Shown here: positions 7,163-14,234 of the stretch, one piece after another
How the letters are laid out: every line of letters starts with the position of its first letter
Position numbering within the stretch: the first letter of the stretch is position 1
Source: JBEKIK01 sp050013075
GTDB taxonomy: Bacteria; Planctomycetota; Planctomycetia; Pirellulales; Thermoguttaceae
Assembly (NCBI GenBank): GCA_050013075.1
Contig: JBEKFZ010000069.1
Coordinates: forward strand, 1-22,367
Direction: 5' to 3'
Length of the DNA: 22,367 bases
The notes under the pieces: generated by a model
What the model saw: the letters and a program-made list of their open reading frames with translations, nothing else
Database searches by the model: none
Told to the model about the DNA's origin: nothing
Position numbers and translations under genes: made by a program

Positions 7163-7389
7163 TAGTACTCTCGATTTGAAGGCTTGTGGCGGTCCTCGAT
7201 ATGCTGTTCGATTGCTTCTACCGCCTTGTCGCTAAGTGAGAAATTTTCCACCTTTTTCCGAAATGCTTCGAAATCAAAGGGCGGCTTGACCACCCGTTTG
7301 ATAGTTTGGCTAAACGATTCATTGTCTTTTCGCACGCTGCGAAGCCGTTCATAGGCTTCTATATCAATGCTGATTGTTTTAGTGGCCAT
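7162..7389 (-). CDS. vapB: VapB-family antitoxin (DUF217-like)
   Basis: 75 residues from the ATG at 7389, chosen because GGAGA lies about 8 nt upstream and because the protein then begins MATKTISIDIEAYERLRSVR, the typical opening of the VapB antitoxin family PF02697. An ATG at 7419 would add ten atypical residues. The N-terminal half (ISIDIEAYERL, ESFSQTIKRVV) should be the DNA-binding dimer and the C-terminal half (FDFEAFRKKVENFSL) the part that plugs the VapC active site. It precedes vapC with a one-base overlap, so the pair is an operon that probably represses itself. This antitoxin family is frequent in archaea and cyanobacteria, so horizontal transfer is plausible. Confidence 0.9.
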   Translation of the reverse strand: MATKTISIDIEAYERLRSVRKDNESFSQTIKRVVKPPFDFEAFRKKVENFSLSDKAVEAIEQHIEDRHKPSNREY

Positions 7390-7464
7390 AAAACGGTCTC
7401 CATGTACGTGTATGTACATGTATTATATGACCAAAAAAGAAAAACGCAACCCTGATAAGAAAAA

Positions 7465-7535
7465 CTACCCGGCAAGGATTCGAACCTTGAATGAGGGAAC
7501 CAAAATCCCTAGTGTTACCATTACACCACCGGGTA
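7465..7535 (-). tRNA. tRNA-Gln (anticodon TTG)
   Basis: The minus strand folds into a full cloverleaf of 71 nt. The acceptor stem TACCCGG pairs with CCGGGTA, with discriminator G. The D arm is GTGTAATGGTAACAC. The anticodon arm AGGGA-TTTTGGT-TCCCT gives anticodon TTG, reading CAA. The variable loop is four bases, and the T arm is CAAGG-TTCGAAT-CCTTG. CCA is not encoded. Flanked by vapBC on one side and a pilin-like gene on the other; tRNA neighbourhoods are common integration sites, which fits the presence of vapBC. Confidence 0.97.
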
Positions 7536-7665
7536 TCGGGACGCCGACAGATGCAAACATCGGGTTTAATTCCCCGCAAAACCGGGAAATCGATTCCATG
7601 TTCCACCGCGAAACTCCATGGTATTGGCTTGTATTACCAGCGACAAGAGGAGTTGAACAACAAAA

Positions 7666-7701
7666 AAGGCCCTTCCCACCCGATCAGGTGGGAAGGGCCT
7701 T
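7666..7701 (-). terminator. Intrinsic terminator of the pilin-like gene
   Basis: A perfect 15-bp stem (AAGGCCCTTCCCACC against its complement) with a six-base loop. Read on the minus strand it is followed by TTTTTTG, so it terminates transcription from the pilin-like gene that stops at 7748. The A run before the left arm also makes it symmetric enough to act on the plus strand only weakly. Confidence 0.93.
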
Positions 7702-7747
7702 GAATTCATCAACTCCAAGCCCGTGGAATAAAACCGGCTGAATACAT

Positions 7748-8203
7748 CTATGGTTGATAGTACTCCGCATTATTCGCGAAGAATCCGCCGGTCGATTCAT
7801 TGTATAGCCAACCGCTAGTGCCGTTGATCGCTGTTGGATCCTTGGTTAGGTCGGCAACGGCCACTATGGTGTTCAGGTTATTAAAGGGGTTGGTGGGAAC
7901 TTGTCCTTGGATATACGGGCCGTAAATCAAATTTGTTCCAGTGGTGTTGCCACTTATATCGGTTGCTTTGGTCATTTGATCGGAAAACTTAAGCAACGAA
8001 GGCGGAGTCGAATTGTGGTGGACTTTGTACATCTCAATCTGCGAACGCATTGTATGCAGATTGAAATTCAATGAACTCTTTTTCGCGTCGGTGGTGGACG
8101 ACGAAAACTGAGGGATGATCGTGGCGGCAAGCAATGCCATGATAACCACAACAATCAATACTTCAATTAGCGTGAATGCACTTCGGTGACCGTTCGCGTT
8201 CAT
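7748..8203 (-). CDS. Type II secretion/type IV pilin-like prepilin protein
   Basis: 151 residues from the ATG at 8203, with a purine-rich SD (AAAGGAAGAAGAG) just upstream. It begins MNANGHRSAFTLIEVLIVVV and continues with a hydrophobic helix to IIPQF, a class III (prepilin) signal sequence: short basic leader, cleavage before F, methylatable Phe, and Glu at +5. The residue before the cut is Ala, not the usual Gly; I recall RAFTLIE openings in planctomycete pseudopilins, so this may be lineage-normal. After the helix come TDAKKSSLNFNLHTMRSQIEMYKVHH, a GspG-like helix, and a short globular part with N-P-F-N. Likely an exported pseudopilin processed by prepilin peptidase. It stands alone with its own terminator, away from any secretion operon. 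Confidence 0.88.
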   Translation of the reverse strand: MNANGHRSAFTLIEVLIVVVIMALLAATIIPQFSSSTTDAKKSSLNFNLHTMRSQIEMYKVHHNSTPPSLLKFSDQMTKATDISGNTTGTNLIYGPYIQGQVPTNPFNNLNTIVAVADLTKDPTAINGTSGWLYNESTGGFFANNAEYYQP

Positions 8204-8234
8204 AAACTCTTCTTCCTTTCTTATAAGGTTAGTT

Positions 8235-8315
8235 TTATCCACGGGCCGTTTGACTGCGGCCATCTGAAATACACCTGTTGCACTTTCTTGGCCTGCCCCG
8301 AATTGTTCGCGCCAT
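8235..8315 (-). CDS. Possible 26-codon leader ORF upstream of the pilin-like gene
   Basis: A perfect SD AAGGAGG (8327-8333) is followed after 11 nt by ATG and 26 codons (MARTIRGRPRKCNRCISDG...), ending in TAA 31 nt before the pilin start codon. The product is basic with two Cys (KCNRC). The SD is the only strong one in the 5' region, but the spacing is long and no homologue is known to me. It may be a leader peptide or chance. Confidence 0.25.
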   Translation of the reverse strand: MARTIRGRPRKCNRCISDGRSQTARG

Positions 8316-8336
8316 ATCGAGAAAAACCTCCTTAAT

Positions 8337-8353
8337 TCGTGATTCCATCACGA
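8337..8353. promoter_or_regulatory. Inverted repeat upstream of the pilin-like gene
   Basis: TCGTGAT-TCC-ATCACGA is a perfect 7-bp dyad with a three-base centre. It lies directly upstream of the SD-like AAGGAGG on the minus strand, so it is a candidate operator or 5'-UTR hairpin for the pilin-like gene. Confidence 0.4.
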
Positions 8354-8736
8354 CATGGGGCGAACTTTTTCCCGTGGAACTTAACTAGCCAGCATCAATG
8401 GTTGATTAGCAAGTTCCGGTATGAATTCGTAGGTTATAGGTTGTTGACTGTCAAGAAAAATCAATCAGCAATAATTTTTTAACAGACGAGATCGGAGATT
8501 ACATCCTTGGGGGGTGTAATAATCAGTATAAATCTAATCCTACGTTTTTTGTGATATACCCAAAAGTTTGTTAAAACAGGAATATTCATAACAACTTGTG
8601 TATTCACAAGCAGTTGCGCAATTATGACTAGCCTATTTGATAATTTTATTAAACTCAAATTTCCGTAATTGTGCATATATCCCGTATCAAGCAAATAACC
8701 CATGTTGACGATGATTACAATAGTTCGGTCCTTGCA
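8354..8736. other. AT-rich intergenic stretch without a supported gene
   Basis: About 380 bp, clearly more A+T rich than its surroundings. A minus-strand ORF (8479-8703) lacks an SD and any motif. An inverted repeat with 9-bp arms (ATTACATCC at 8498-8506 and GGGTGTAAT at 8512-8520, one G-T wobble) is the only clear structure. A TTGACT at 8444 has no good -10 at normal spacing. The stretch separates the divergent pilin-like and YTV genes and should hold both promoters. Confidence 0.5.
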
Positions 8737-8855
8737 TTGACTATTTACGCAATATGCGTAATAGGGCTGTGCTATTACACATACGTATTATAGGCAATAC
8801 AGCTAATGCACGAGTTGTGCATCGTCCGAATAAAATAAAGGCAATTTCGCCTTTT
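8737..8855 (+). promoter_or_regulatory. Candidate promoter and stacked inverted repeats upstream of the YTV gene
   Basis: TTGACT (8737-8742) could be a -35 element, with TAATAG (8759-8764) a weak -10 at 16 nt. Between and after them are consecutive dyads: TTACGCA-ATA-TGCGTAA (8745-8761), GTAATAG-GGCTGTG-CTATTAC (8758-8778) which shares GTAA with the first, the palindrome ATACGTAT (8781-8788), ATGCAC-GAGTT-GTGCAT (8806-8822), and AAAGGC-AATTTC-GCCTTTT (8837-8855). The first two cannot form as hairpins at the same time. They may be overlapping operators or alternative leader hairpins. Confidence 0.45.
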
Positions 8856-8900
8856 AGACCAGGCCCTATCGGTTCTTGTGAAGTTTGAAGGAGGCATGCA

Positions 8901-11051
8901 ATGAAAAGGATTGTTGCTATACCGCTGATTGCGGCGGCATTGCTGATTATCGCGGCCAGCATGGCGAAAGCCTGCTACTGCGGTGCGGCACGGCTCAGTT
9001 GCTGCGAGCGTGAAAATTGCTGCACAACCGAGTACGCCAGTTGTAAGCAGCAGTGCTACACGGTCATGAAGACCTGCAAAGAAGTCGTTTACGAAAAACG
9101 ACAATATACCTGCTACAAAACTTGCTACGAGCGAGTCTGCGAGCAGAAAACGATCAACTGCGTGAAGTATGTTCCCGAAACCTGCTATCGGGAATGCACA
9201 TACACCGTGTGCAAACCGGTTTGGGAAACCCGGGTGAAGACCTGCACCTATCAGGTCTGCAAGCCAGTCTGGGAAACCAAGAGCAAAGAAATTTGCTACA
9301 CGGTGTGCAAGCCCGTCTGGGAAACCCGCACCAAGGAAATCTGCTATACGGTGTGCAAGCCGGTCTGGGAAACCAAGAGCAAGGAAATCTGTTACACCGT
9401 GTGCAAACCGGTCTGGGAAACCTGCACCAAGGAAATTTGCTACACCGTGTGCAAGCCCGTCTGGGAGACCAAGAGCAAGGAAATCTGTTACACCGTGTGC
9501 AAACCGGTCTGGGAAACCCGCACCAAGGAAATCTGCTACACCGTGTGCAAGCCGGTCTGGGAAACCAAGAGCAAGGAAATCTGCTACACGGTGTGCAAGC
9601 CCGTTTGGGAAACTTGCAGCAAGGAAATCTGCTACACGGTGTGCAAGCCCGTCTATGAAACCCGGACCAAGGAAATCTGCTACACCGTATGCAAGCCCGT
9701 CTGGGAAACCAAAAGCAAGGAAATCTGCTACACGGTGTGCAAACCCGTTTGGGAAACTTGCAGCAAGGAAATCTGCTACACCGTGTGCAAGCCCGTGTAT
9801 GAGACTTGCGAAAAGGTATGCCAATATACGGTCTGCAAGCCCGTTTGGGAAACCTGCACCAAGAATATCTGCTACACGGTGTGCAAACCGGTGTACGAAA
9901 CTTGCCAGCGCGAGGTGTGCTACACCGTGTGCAAGCCGGTTTGCTGCACAAAGACGGTCAAGTGCTGCTCCGGTCACTGGGAAACCCGCGTGCCGACTTG
10001 CGGACCAGCGGCCTGCGAACCGGCGTGCTGCGGACCGACCTGCTGCGCCCCGGTATGCCGCGTATGGGTGCCCGAAATCGTGGAAAAGCAGATCGAGTGC
10101 GTCAAGTACGTGCAGGAGAACTGCGTGAAGCAGGTTCCCTACACGGTTTGCAAGATGGTGCCCGAGCAATGCGTTAAAACCTGCACCTACCAGGTTTGCC
10201 ACATGGTCAAGGAAGTCTGTGAAAAGCGGATTCCTTACACTGTTTGCAAGATGGTGCCCGAGCAACGCGTCAAGACCTGCACCTACCAGGTTTGCAAGAT
10301 GGTGCCCGAACAACGCGTTCAGACCGTGTGCTGGAAGGAATGTCACATGGTCCGGGAGAACTGCGTGAAGCAGTGCACCTACCAGGTCTGCAGGATGGTG
10401 CCCGAGCAACGCGTCAAGACCTGCACCTACCAGGTCTGCAAGATGGTGCCCGAGCAACGCGTTCAGACCGTGTGCTGGAAGGAATGTCACATGGTCCGGG
10501 AGAACTGCGTAAAGCAGTGCACCTACCAGGTCTGCACGATGGTTCCCGAGCAACGCGTTAAGACCGTGTGCTGGAAGGAATGTCACATGGTCCGGGAAAA
10601 CTGCGTGAAGCAGTGCACCTACCAGGTTTGCAAGATGGTTCCCGAGCAACGTGTCAAGACCGTGTGCTGGAAGGAATGTCACATGGTCCGGGAAAACTGC
10701 GTGAAGCAGTGCACCTACCAGGTTTGCACGATGGTTCCCGAGCAACGCGTCAAGACCGTGTGCTGGAAGGAATGCCATCTGGTCAAGGAGTGCTACACCA
10801 AGGAGATTCCGTATAAGGTCTGCCACATGGTTGCCCAACAATGCGTCAAGCAAGTTCCTTACACGGTGTGCAAGCCGGTGTGTTGCACCAAGACGATTAA
10901 CTGCGTGAAGTGCGTGCCCGTGCAGGTGCCGTATACGGTTACTCGCTGCGTGCCGGTGGTGGTGTGCAAGCAAGTGCCGGTTACGGTTTGCTGCCCGGCG
11001 CCGACTTGCTGCGAAGCCCCAAAGGCCTGCGCTCCAGCCTGTTGCAACTAA
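8901..11051 (+). CDS. Secreted Cys-rich YTV-repeat protein
   Basis: 716 residues with a strong SD (AAGGAGG, 8888-8894). The signal peptide is MKRIVAIPLIAAALLIIAAS followed by MAKAC, so the protein is exported; AKA-C is not a proper lipobox. Fifteen units of 16 residues follow (about 101-345), consensus EICYTVCKPVWETKSK, with the YTV motif in each. A Cys/Pro-rich hinge (GPAACEPACCGPTCC, about 370-390) separates them from a second block of 16-residue units (about 392-665) alternating CTYQVCKMVPEQRVKT and VCWKECHMVRENCVKQ. The tail is CCEAPKACAPACCN. The fixed Cys spacing implies extensive disulfides or metal binding. YTV repeats are known from planctomycetes, where a cell-wall or surface role is suspected but unproven. 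It stands alone between an AT-rich control region and a terminator. Confidence 0.93.
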   Translation: MKRIVAIPLIAAALLIIAASMAKACYCGAARLSCCERENCCTTEYASCKQQCYTVMKTCKEVVYEKRQYTCYKTCYERVCEQKTINCVKYVPETCYRECTYTVCKPVWETRVKTCTYQVCKPVWETKSKEICYTVCKPVWETRTKEICYTVCKPVWETKSKEICYTVCKPVWETCTKEICYTVCKPVWETKSKEICYTVCKPVWETRTKEICYTVCKPVWETKSKEICYTVCKPVWETCSKEICYTVCKPVYETRTKEICYTVCKPVWETKSKEICYTVCKPVWETCSKEICYTVCKPVYETCEKVCQYTVCKPVWETCTKNICYTVCKPVYETCQREVCYTVCKPVCCTKTVKCCSGHWETRVPTCGPAACEPACCGPTCCAPVCRVWVPEIVEKQIECVKYVQENCVKQVPYTVCKMVPEQCVKTCTYQVCHMVKEVCEKRIPYTVCKMVPEQRVKTCTYQVCKMVPEQRVQTVCWKECHMVRENCVKQCTYQVCRMVPEQRVKTCTYQVCKMVPEQRVQTVCWKECHMVRENCVKQCTYQVCTMVPEQRVKTVCWKECHMVRENCVKQCTYQVCKMVPEQRVKTVCWKECHMVRENCVKQCTYQVCTMVPEQRVKTVCWKECHLVKECYTKEIPYKVCHMVAQQCVKQVPYTVCKPVCCTKTINCVKCVPVQVPYTVTRCVPVVVCKQVPVTVCCPAPTCCEAPKACAPACCN

Positions 11052-11119
11052 AAATAAGGGACCAAGCGCCCTAGATACAAAATCGGCGGCCGGCAAAAGG
11101 CCTGGTCTAGCCAAATCGG

Positions 11120-11147
11120 CGGCCCAACCCGCAATAGGGTTGGGCCG
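11120..11147 (+). terminator. Probable terminator of the YTV gene
   Basis: The arms CGGCCCAACCC (11120-11130) and GGGTTGGGCCG (11137-11147) form an 11-bp perfect stem with a six-base loop, followed by the T-rich TTGTATTTCTT. It lies 68 nt after the stop codon. Confidence 0.75.
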
Positions 11148-11169
11148 TTGTATTTCTTGGATTAGTACA

Positions 11170-11348
11170 GGTGGTGTCAAACTTCAAATGCAACACGCGA
11201 AAAAACACTCCTCCGCAGTCATTTGCGGCCAGAATTGCTGGAAGTCGTTTACTCCAAAAACATTGAACCCCATGCTGTCGTTGCCAGCAGCAAGCGTCCA
11301 CTCTGAAAATGGGGCAGTAATATGTTGCATTTGAAATTTGCTACCACC
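11170..11348. mobile_element. 179-bp element with 26-bp terminal inverted repeats (MITE or IS remnant)
   Basis: The left end (11170-11195) begins GGTGGTGTCAAACTTCAA and the right end (11323-11348), read on the minus strand, begins GGTGGTAGCAAATTTCAA. The two 26-mers match at 23 positions and both end in ATGCAACA. The interior is too short for a transposase; on the minus strand one frame reads without stops as APFSEWTLAAGNDSMGFNVF and onward, which I do not recognise. No clear target-site duplication flanks it. The right end directly abuts the TonB-receptor fragment, so the element may have taken part in its truncation. I could not assign an IS family. Confidence 0.7.
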
Positions 11349-11589
11349 TCATTGGCAATTCGACTGGATCGAGCGTTATGTGGATACTTTGCCCAGCTAT
11401 GATGTCCCCAGTTACATCGTCACCGATACCCGGCTTGCCTGGCGCGGCCGGAAAAACCTGGAAATATCCGTGGCGGGCCGAAATCTGACAAACGGCTATT
11501 ATCCTGAATTCAGCATGGGACCTTTTACCGGCATGAAAGTGATTAAAGTAGGTCCGGAGGTATACGGCCAAGTCACTTGGCGATACTGA
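11349..11589 (+). pseudogene. C-terminal fragment of a TonB-dependent outer-membrane receptor
   Basis: About 80 codons, open to a stop at 11589. The text HWQFDWIERYVDTLP, VPSYIVTDTRLAWR, LEISVAGRNLTNGYYPEF and the ending VYGQVTWRY correspond to the last four or so beta strands of a TonB-dependent receptor barrel, including the terminal aromatic residue typical of outer-membrane proteins. The normal protein has several hundred more residues: the plug and most of the barrel are missing. The reading frame runs back into the right end of the 179-bp element without its own start or SD. It is therefore a broken remnant. It implies that the lineage has, or had, outer-membrane TonB transport. Confidence 0.8.
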
Positions 11590-11687
11590 TAGGTAACGTT
11601 TAAAAGGCTACCGCTGCAATACATGGTCGAACGTGAGTGATGGTGTATGGATTCAACCTTTCGGATGGGTACATTCAATCGATAATA

Positions 11688-11708
11688 TCATGGTACATCC
11701 TACCATGA
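11688..11708. promoter_or_regulatory. Inverted repeat downstream of the receptor fragment
   Basis: TCATGGTA (11688-11695) and TACCATGA (11701-11708) form a perfect 8-bp dyad around a five-base centre. No T tract follows. It could be a weak terminator for the former receptor gene or a protein-binding site. The stretch 11590-12051 otherwise holds no gene; besides this dyad it contains the two control elements listed next. Confidence 0.35.
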
Positions 11709-11774
11709 ATTTAAATGAGCATTGGGCATTTGCACATTTATGTAGATAAATTCAAAACCCATAATCAAAATATC

Positions 11775-11813
11775 TGCACACATTATATGCAGTCTACGCA
11801 TATAAATTGTGCA
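11775..11813. promoter_or_regulatory. 39-bp dyad, candidate NtrC-type upstream activating site for amt-glnK
   Basis: The outer arms TGCACA (11775-11780) and TGTGCA (11808-11813) and the inner arms TTATATGC (11783-11790) and GCATATAA (11798-11805) share one symmetry centre at 11794, so 14 of 16 base pairs match. TGCAC half-sites resemble known NtrC sites. The dyad lies about 185 bp before the sigma-54 promoter, a normal enhancer distance. A further TTTGCACA word is at about 11730. Confidence 0.55.
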
Positions 11814-11976
11814 TCCCTCTCTTTTTTGAAAATGATATTTAATAATTATCCTCTCGATAATTAATTTCCACCTAATCCAGAAATATCTTTAAATTCTTCC
11901 ACGTAAAGTACTTAAATAATCAAAAACCATCATTTTTCAAAGGATCGTAAAAAACCCAGCCCATCTTTTAAAAACC

Positions 11977-11991
11977 TGGCATGTTCTTTGC
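11977..11991 (+). promoter_or_regulatory. Sigma-54 (RpoN) promoter of amt-glnK
   Basis: TGGCATGTTCTTTGC keeps the GG and GC dinucleotides with exactly 10 nt between them and matches the consensus TGGCACG-N4-TTGC except for one base. The predicted transcription start is near 12003, about 50 nt before the amt ATG. Nitrogen-controlled amt-glnK operons commonly use sigma-54 with NtrC, which agrees with the dyad upstream. Confidence 0.75.
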
Positions 11992-12051
11992 CCTTCATAA
12001 ATTGCTAATCCATACTATGGCAATTTTTTTCCAGATGTTAAAGGAAAAATC

Positions 12052-13803
12052 ATGCGAACTGGGCCAAATCTCAGGTTTCACTTGTTGGCGCTTGCCGTTG
12101 TAGTCCTGTTTTCACAAACTCCGTCAATTTGGGCCGTGGATGATTCGTCCGCCTCGCCTCCGGCCGCCACTGCAAAATCCGCAGCCGACAAGCCGGCCCC
12201 AACCGCTGCGCAGCCGCCAAGTCCGCCGCCGTATTTCTCGGGCACTAACCCCGATCCGGCCAAACCCGCCTGGCCCGATCCGACAGGCGGCGCGGCAGGC
12301 GTATGGGCCACTCCGGCCGGTGACGGCAAAGGCGACGTGCCTAGTGCCCTTAGCTCCGGCGATTTGTACGATCGCATTGTCCACAACCTGTTTTCAATAA
12401 ATATAGTCTGGGTTTTAATCGCCGGCTTTCTTGTAATGTTCATGCAAGCCGGTTTTGCCATGGTCGAGACGGGGTTATGCCGCTCGAAAAACGCCGCACA
12501 CACGATCAGTATGAATCTGATGATATATGCCTTAGGTTGCCTGGGATTTTGGGCTTATGGTTTTGCCATAGGTTGGGGAAACTGGTTCAACGGGCTGGTT
12601 CCACCGGGTTGGTATTCTTCGCTTGGCCCCGGCACTTCGATACTAAATTCCGGTGTTGGGATTGGAGCCGCCGTTGATGCCGCGGGAAATGCCACGGGCG
12701 CCTATACTTACGGCCTGTTAGGCACAAAAGGTTTCTTCCTTGCCGGTCTGGACGACGTCAGCGTTATGGCCCTGTTCTTCTTCATGATGGTTTTCATGGA
12801 CACCACCGCCACCATTCCCACCGGTGCCATGGCCGAACGCTGGAGTTGGAAAAACTTCTGCATCTACGGTCTCTGGGTGGCTTTGCCATATTGTATATAC
12901 GCTAATTGGGTATGGGGCGGCGGCTGGTTGGCCCAAGGCGGAAAAAATTGGAACTTAGGACACGGAGCGGTCGATTTCGCCGGCTCCGGCGTGGTTCACG
13001 CCATGGGAGGAATCATTGCGCTGGCCGGAGCCATGGTTCTTGGTCCGCGTATCGGAAAATACCGCGACGGCAAATCCATGCCTATGCCGGGCCATCACAT
13101 TCCCATGGTTGCCGTGGGCACATTTATTCTCGCCTTTGGTTGGTTCGGGTTTAACCCCGGATCCACGCTCGCGGGCACCGACCTTCGCATCAGCGCGGTG
13201 GTGGTAAACACCATGTTGGCAAGCATCGCGGGCGCATTGGGCGCGATGGTCACCATGCAACTCCAAGGGCTGAAACCCGATCCTTCTATGATGTGCAACG
13301 GCATGTTGGCGGGCTTGGTGGCCATTACCGCCCCGTGCGCCTTTGTCGATAGTTGGGCGGCATTCGTTATTGGAGGAATCGCCGGAGTGATTGTGGTTTT
13401 CAGCGTATTCTTCTGGGAACGCGTAAAAGTCGACGATCCTGTCGGCGCGATATCCGTCCACGGGGTGAACGGCATCTGGGGCGTAATCTCCGTGGGCCTG
13501 TTTGCCAACGGCAAATACGGCGCGGGTTGGAACGGCGTGGTCCGCGATGAATATGTGCAAAAATTCGGCTCCGACGGCGTTCGCGGATTGTTTTACGGCG
13601 ATGCCTCGCAGCTTGGAATGCAACTTCTCGATGCCGCCGTGGTGGTGTTGTTCGGCTTTGCCATGGCTTATGCCTGGTTCAAGCTGAGCAACTTGATTAC
13701 CCCGATTCGCGTCAGTGCGGAAACTGAAATGGCGGGGCTTGACGGTCCGGAGATGGGAGTCTTGGGTTATCCAGACTTCAACATCGGCGGCAATGGCTCC
13801 TGA
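12052..13803 (+). CDS. amt: Ammonium transporter Amt
   Basis: 583 residues. A signal peptide (LLALAVVVLFSQTPSIWA) is followed by about 70 residues rich in Pro and Ala (about 30-100) that should lie outside, and then the transporter of about 11 membrane spans. Family marks: MQAGFAMVETGLCRSKNAAH, FMDTTATIPTGAMAERWSW, the first pore His at 316 in GSGVVHAMGG and its partner His 470 in ISVHGVNGIWG. It conducts ammonium/ammonia across the cytoplasmic membrane. The protein is longer than E. coli AmtB mainly because of the N-terminal extension. The PII gene begins 58 bp later, the usual amtB-glnK pair, and a sigma-54 promoter precedes it, so expression should rise in nitrogen limitation. SD is weak (AAAGGAAA about 5 nt before the ATG). 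Confidence 0.96.
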   Translation: MRTGPNLRFHLLALAVVVLFSQTPSIWAVDDSSASPPAATAKSAADKPAPTAAQPPSPPPYFSGTNPDPAKPAWPDPTGGAAGVWATPAGDGKGDVPSALSSGDLYDRIVHNLFSINIVWVLIAGFLVMFMQAGFAMVETGLCRSKNAAHTISMNLMIYALGCLGFWAYGFAIGWGNWFNGLVPPGWYSSLGPGTSILNSGVGIGAAVDAAGNATGAYTYGLLGTKGFFLAGLDDVSVMALFFFMMVFMDTTATIPTGAMAERWSWKNFCIYGLWVALPYCIYANWVWGGGWLAQGGKNWNLGHGAVDFAGSGVVHAMGGIIALAGAMVLGPRIGKYRDGKSMPMPGHHIPMVAVGTFILAFGWFGFNPGSTLAGTDLRISAVVVNTMLASIAGALGAMVTMQLQGLKPDPSMMCNGMLAGLVAITAPCAFVDSWAAFVIGGIAGVIVVFSVFFWERVKVDDPVGAISVHGVNGIWGVISVGLFANGKYGAGWNGVVRDEYVQKFGSDGVRGLFYGDASQLGMQLLDAAVVVLFGFAMAYAWFKLSNLITPIRVSAETEMAGLDGPEMGVLGYPDFNIGGNGS

Positions 13804-13861
13804 TGCCGTTGGTCAACGAGTTCACGACTCAAACAAAGATAAATACTTCGGAGCTTTGAAT

Positions 13862-14200
13862 ATGAAAAAAATCGAAGCCTACGTCAGGCACTATAAACTG
13901 GAAGATATAAAAACAGCCTTGAATGAAAAAGGAATACAAGGCATGACTGTTACGGAGGTTCGCGGTTTCGGCCGGCAGCGCGGGCATACCGAAATGTTCC
14001 GCGGCACCGAATATACAGTCGATTTCGTGCCTAAAGTCAAGATTGAAATCGCGGTCCCGGACAACAACGTGCAGGATGTAATGCGGACCATTGTCAACAC
14101 GGCGCGAACCGGACAAATCGGCGATGGGAAAATCTTTGTCACCAACTTGGACCAAACAATTCGAATCCGCACCGGCGAAAGCGGCGAACAGGCGCTCTGA
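13862..14200 (+). CDS. glnK: PII nitrogen regulatory protein
   Basis: 112 residues from the ATG at 13862, preceded by GGAG with about 8 nt spacing; a longer in-frame reading from 13715 overlaps amt and is not credible. It begins MKKIEAYVRHYKLEDIKTAL. The T loop contains GFGRQRGHTEMFRGTEYTVDF with Tyr51, the uridylylation site, and the C-terminal part has RTGQIGDGKIFVTNLD, which binds ATP/ADP. PII senses 2-oxoglutarate and the adenylate state and, as GlnK, blocks the Amt pore when nitrogen is plentiful. Its place directly after amt supports the GlnK role. A terminator follows. Confidence 0.97.
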   Translation: MKKIEAYVRHYKLEDIKTALNEKGIQGMTVTEVRGFGRQRGHTEMFRGTEYTVDFVPKVKIEIAVPDNNVQDVMRTIVNTARTGQIGDGKIFVTNLDQTIRIRTGESGEQAL

Positions 14201-14234
14201 TCACATTCGATAAGTTGTCGCCTAGCATACCTCA

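Noticed and set aside
7367..7741. A plus-strand frame across the tRNA gene and the terminator
   Set aside because: It translates the antisense of tRNA-Gln and the hairpin; not a gene.
8444..8475. TTGACT followed by AT-rich DNA considered as a promoter
   Set aside because: No -10 element at 16-18 nt; the AATAAT-like hexamer is too far away.
8479..8703. A 74-codon minus-strand frame in the AT-rich region
   Set aside because: No SD, no recognisable domain, and it contains an inverted repeat; AT-rich chance ORF is more likely.
9190..9930. Regular 48-bp repeats considered as a CRISPR array
   Set aside because: Units are contiguous without unique spacers, are in frame with a coding sequence and vary mainly at third positions and in one tetrad; no cas genes are present.
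8775..11180. An 801-codon open frame antisense to the YTV gene
   Set aside because: The 48-bp unit is a multiple of three, so one stop-free unit makes the whole antisense strand open. The translation (repeated HRVADFLALGFPDGLA) has no start signal and mirrors the sense repeats; the sense frame has a perfect SD, a signal peptide and the known YTV motif.
11140..11334. Small ORFs inside the 179-bp element
   Set aside because: They run through the inverted termini, have no SD and resemble no transposase I know.
12955..13623. A 222-codon frame antisense to amt
   Set aside because: Shadow of a GC-rich membrane protein gene; no SD and no motif.
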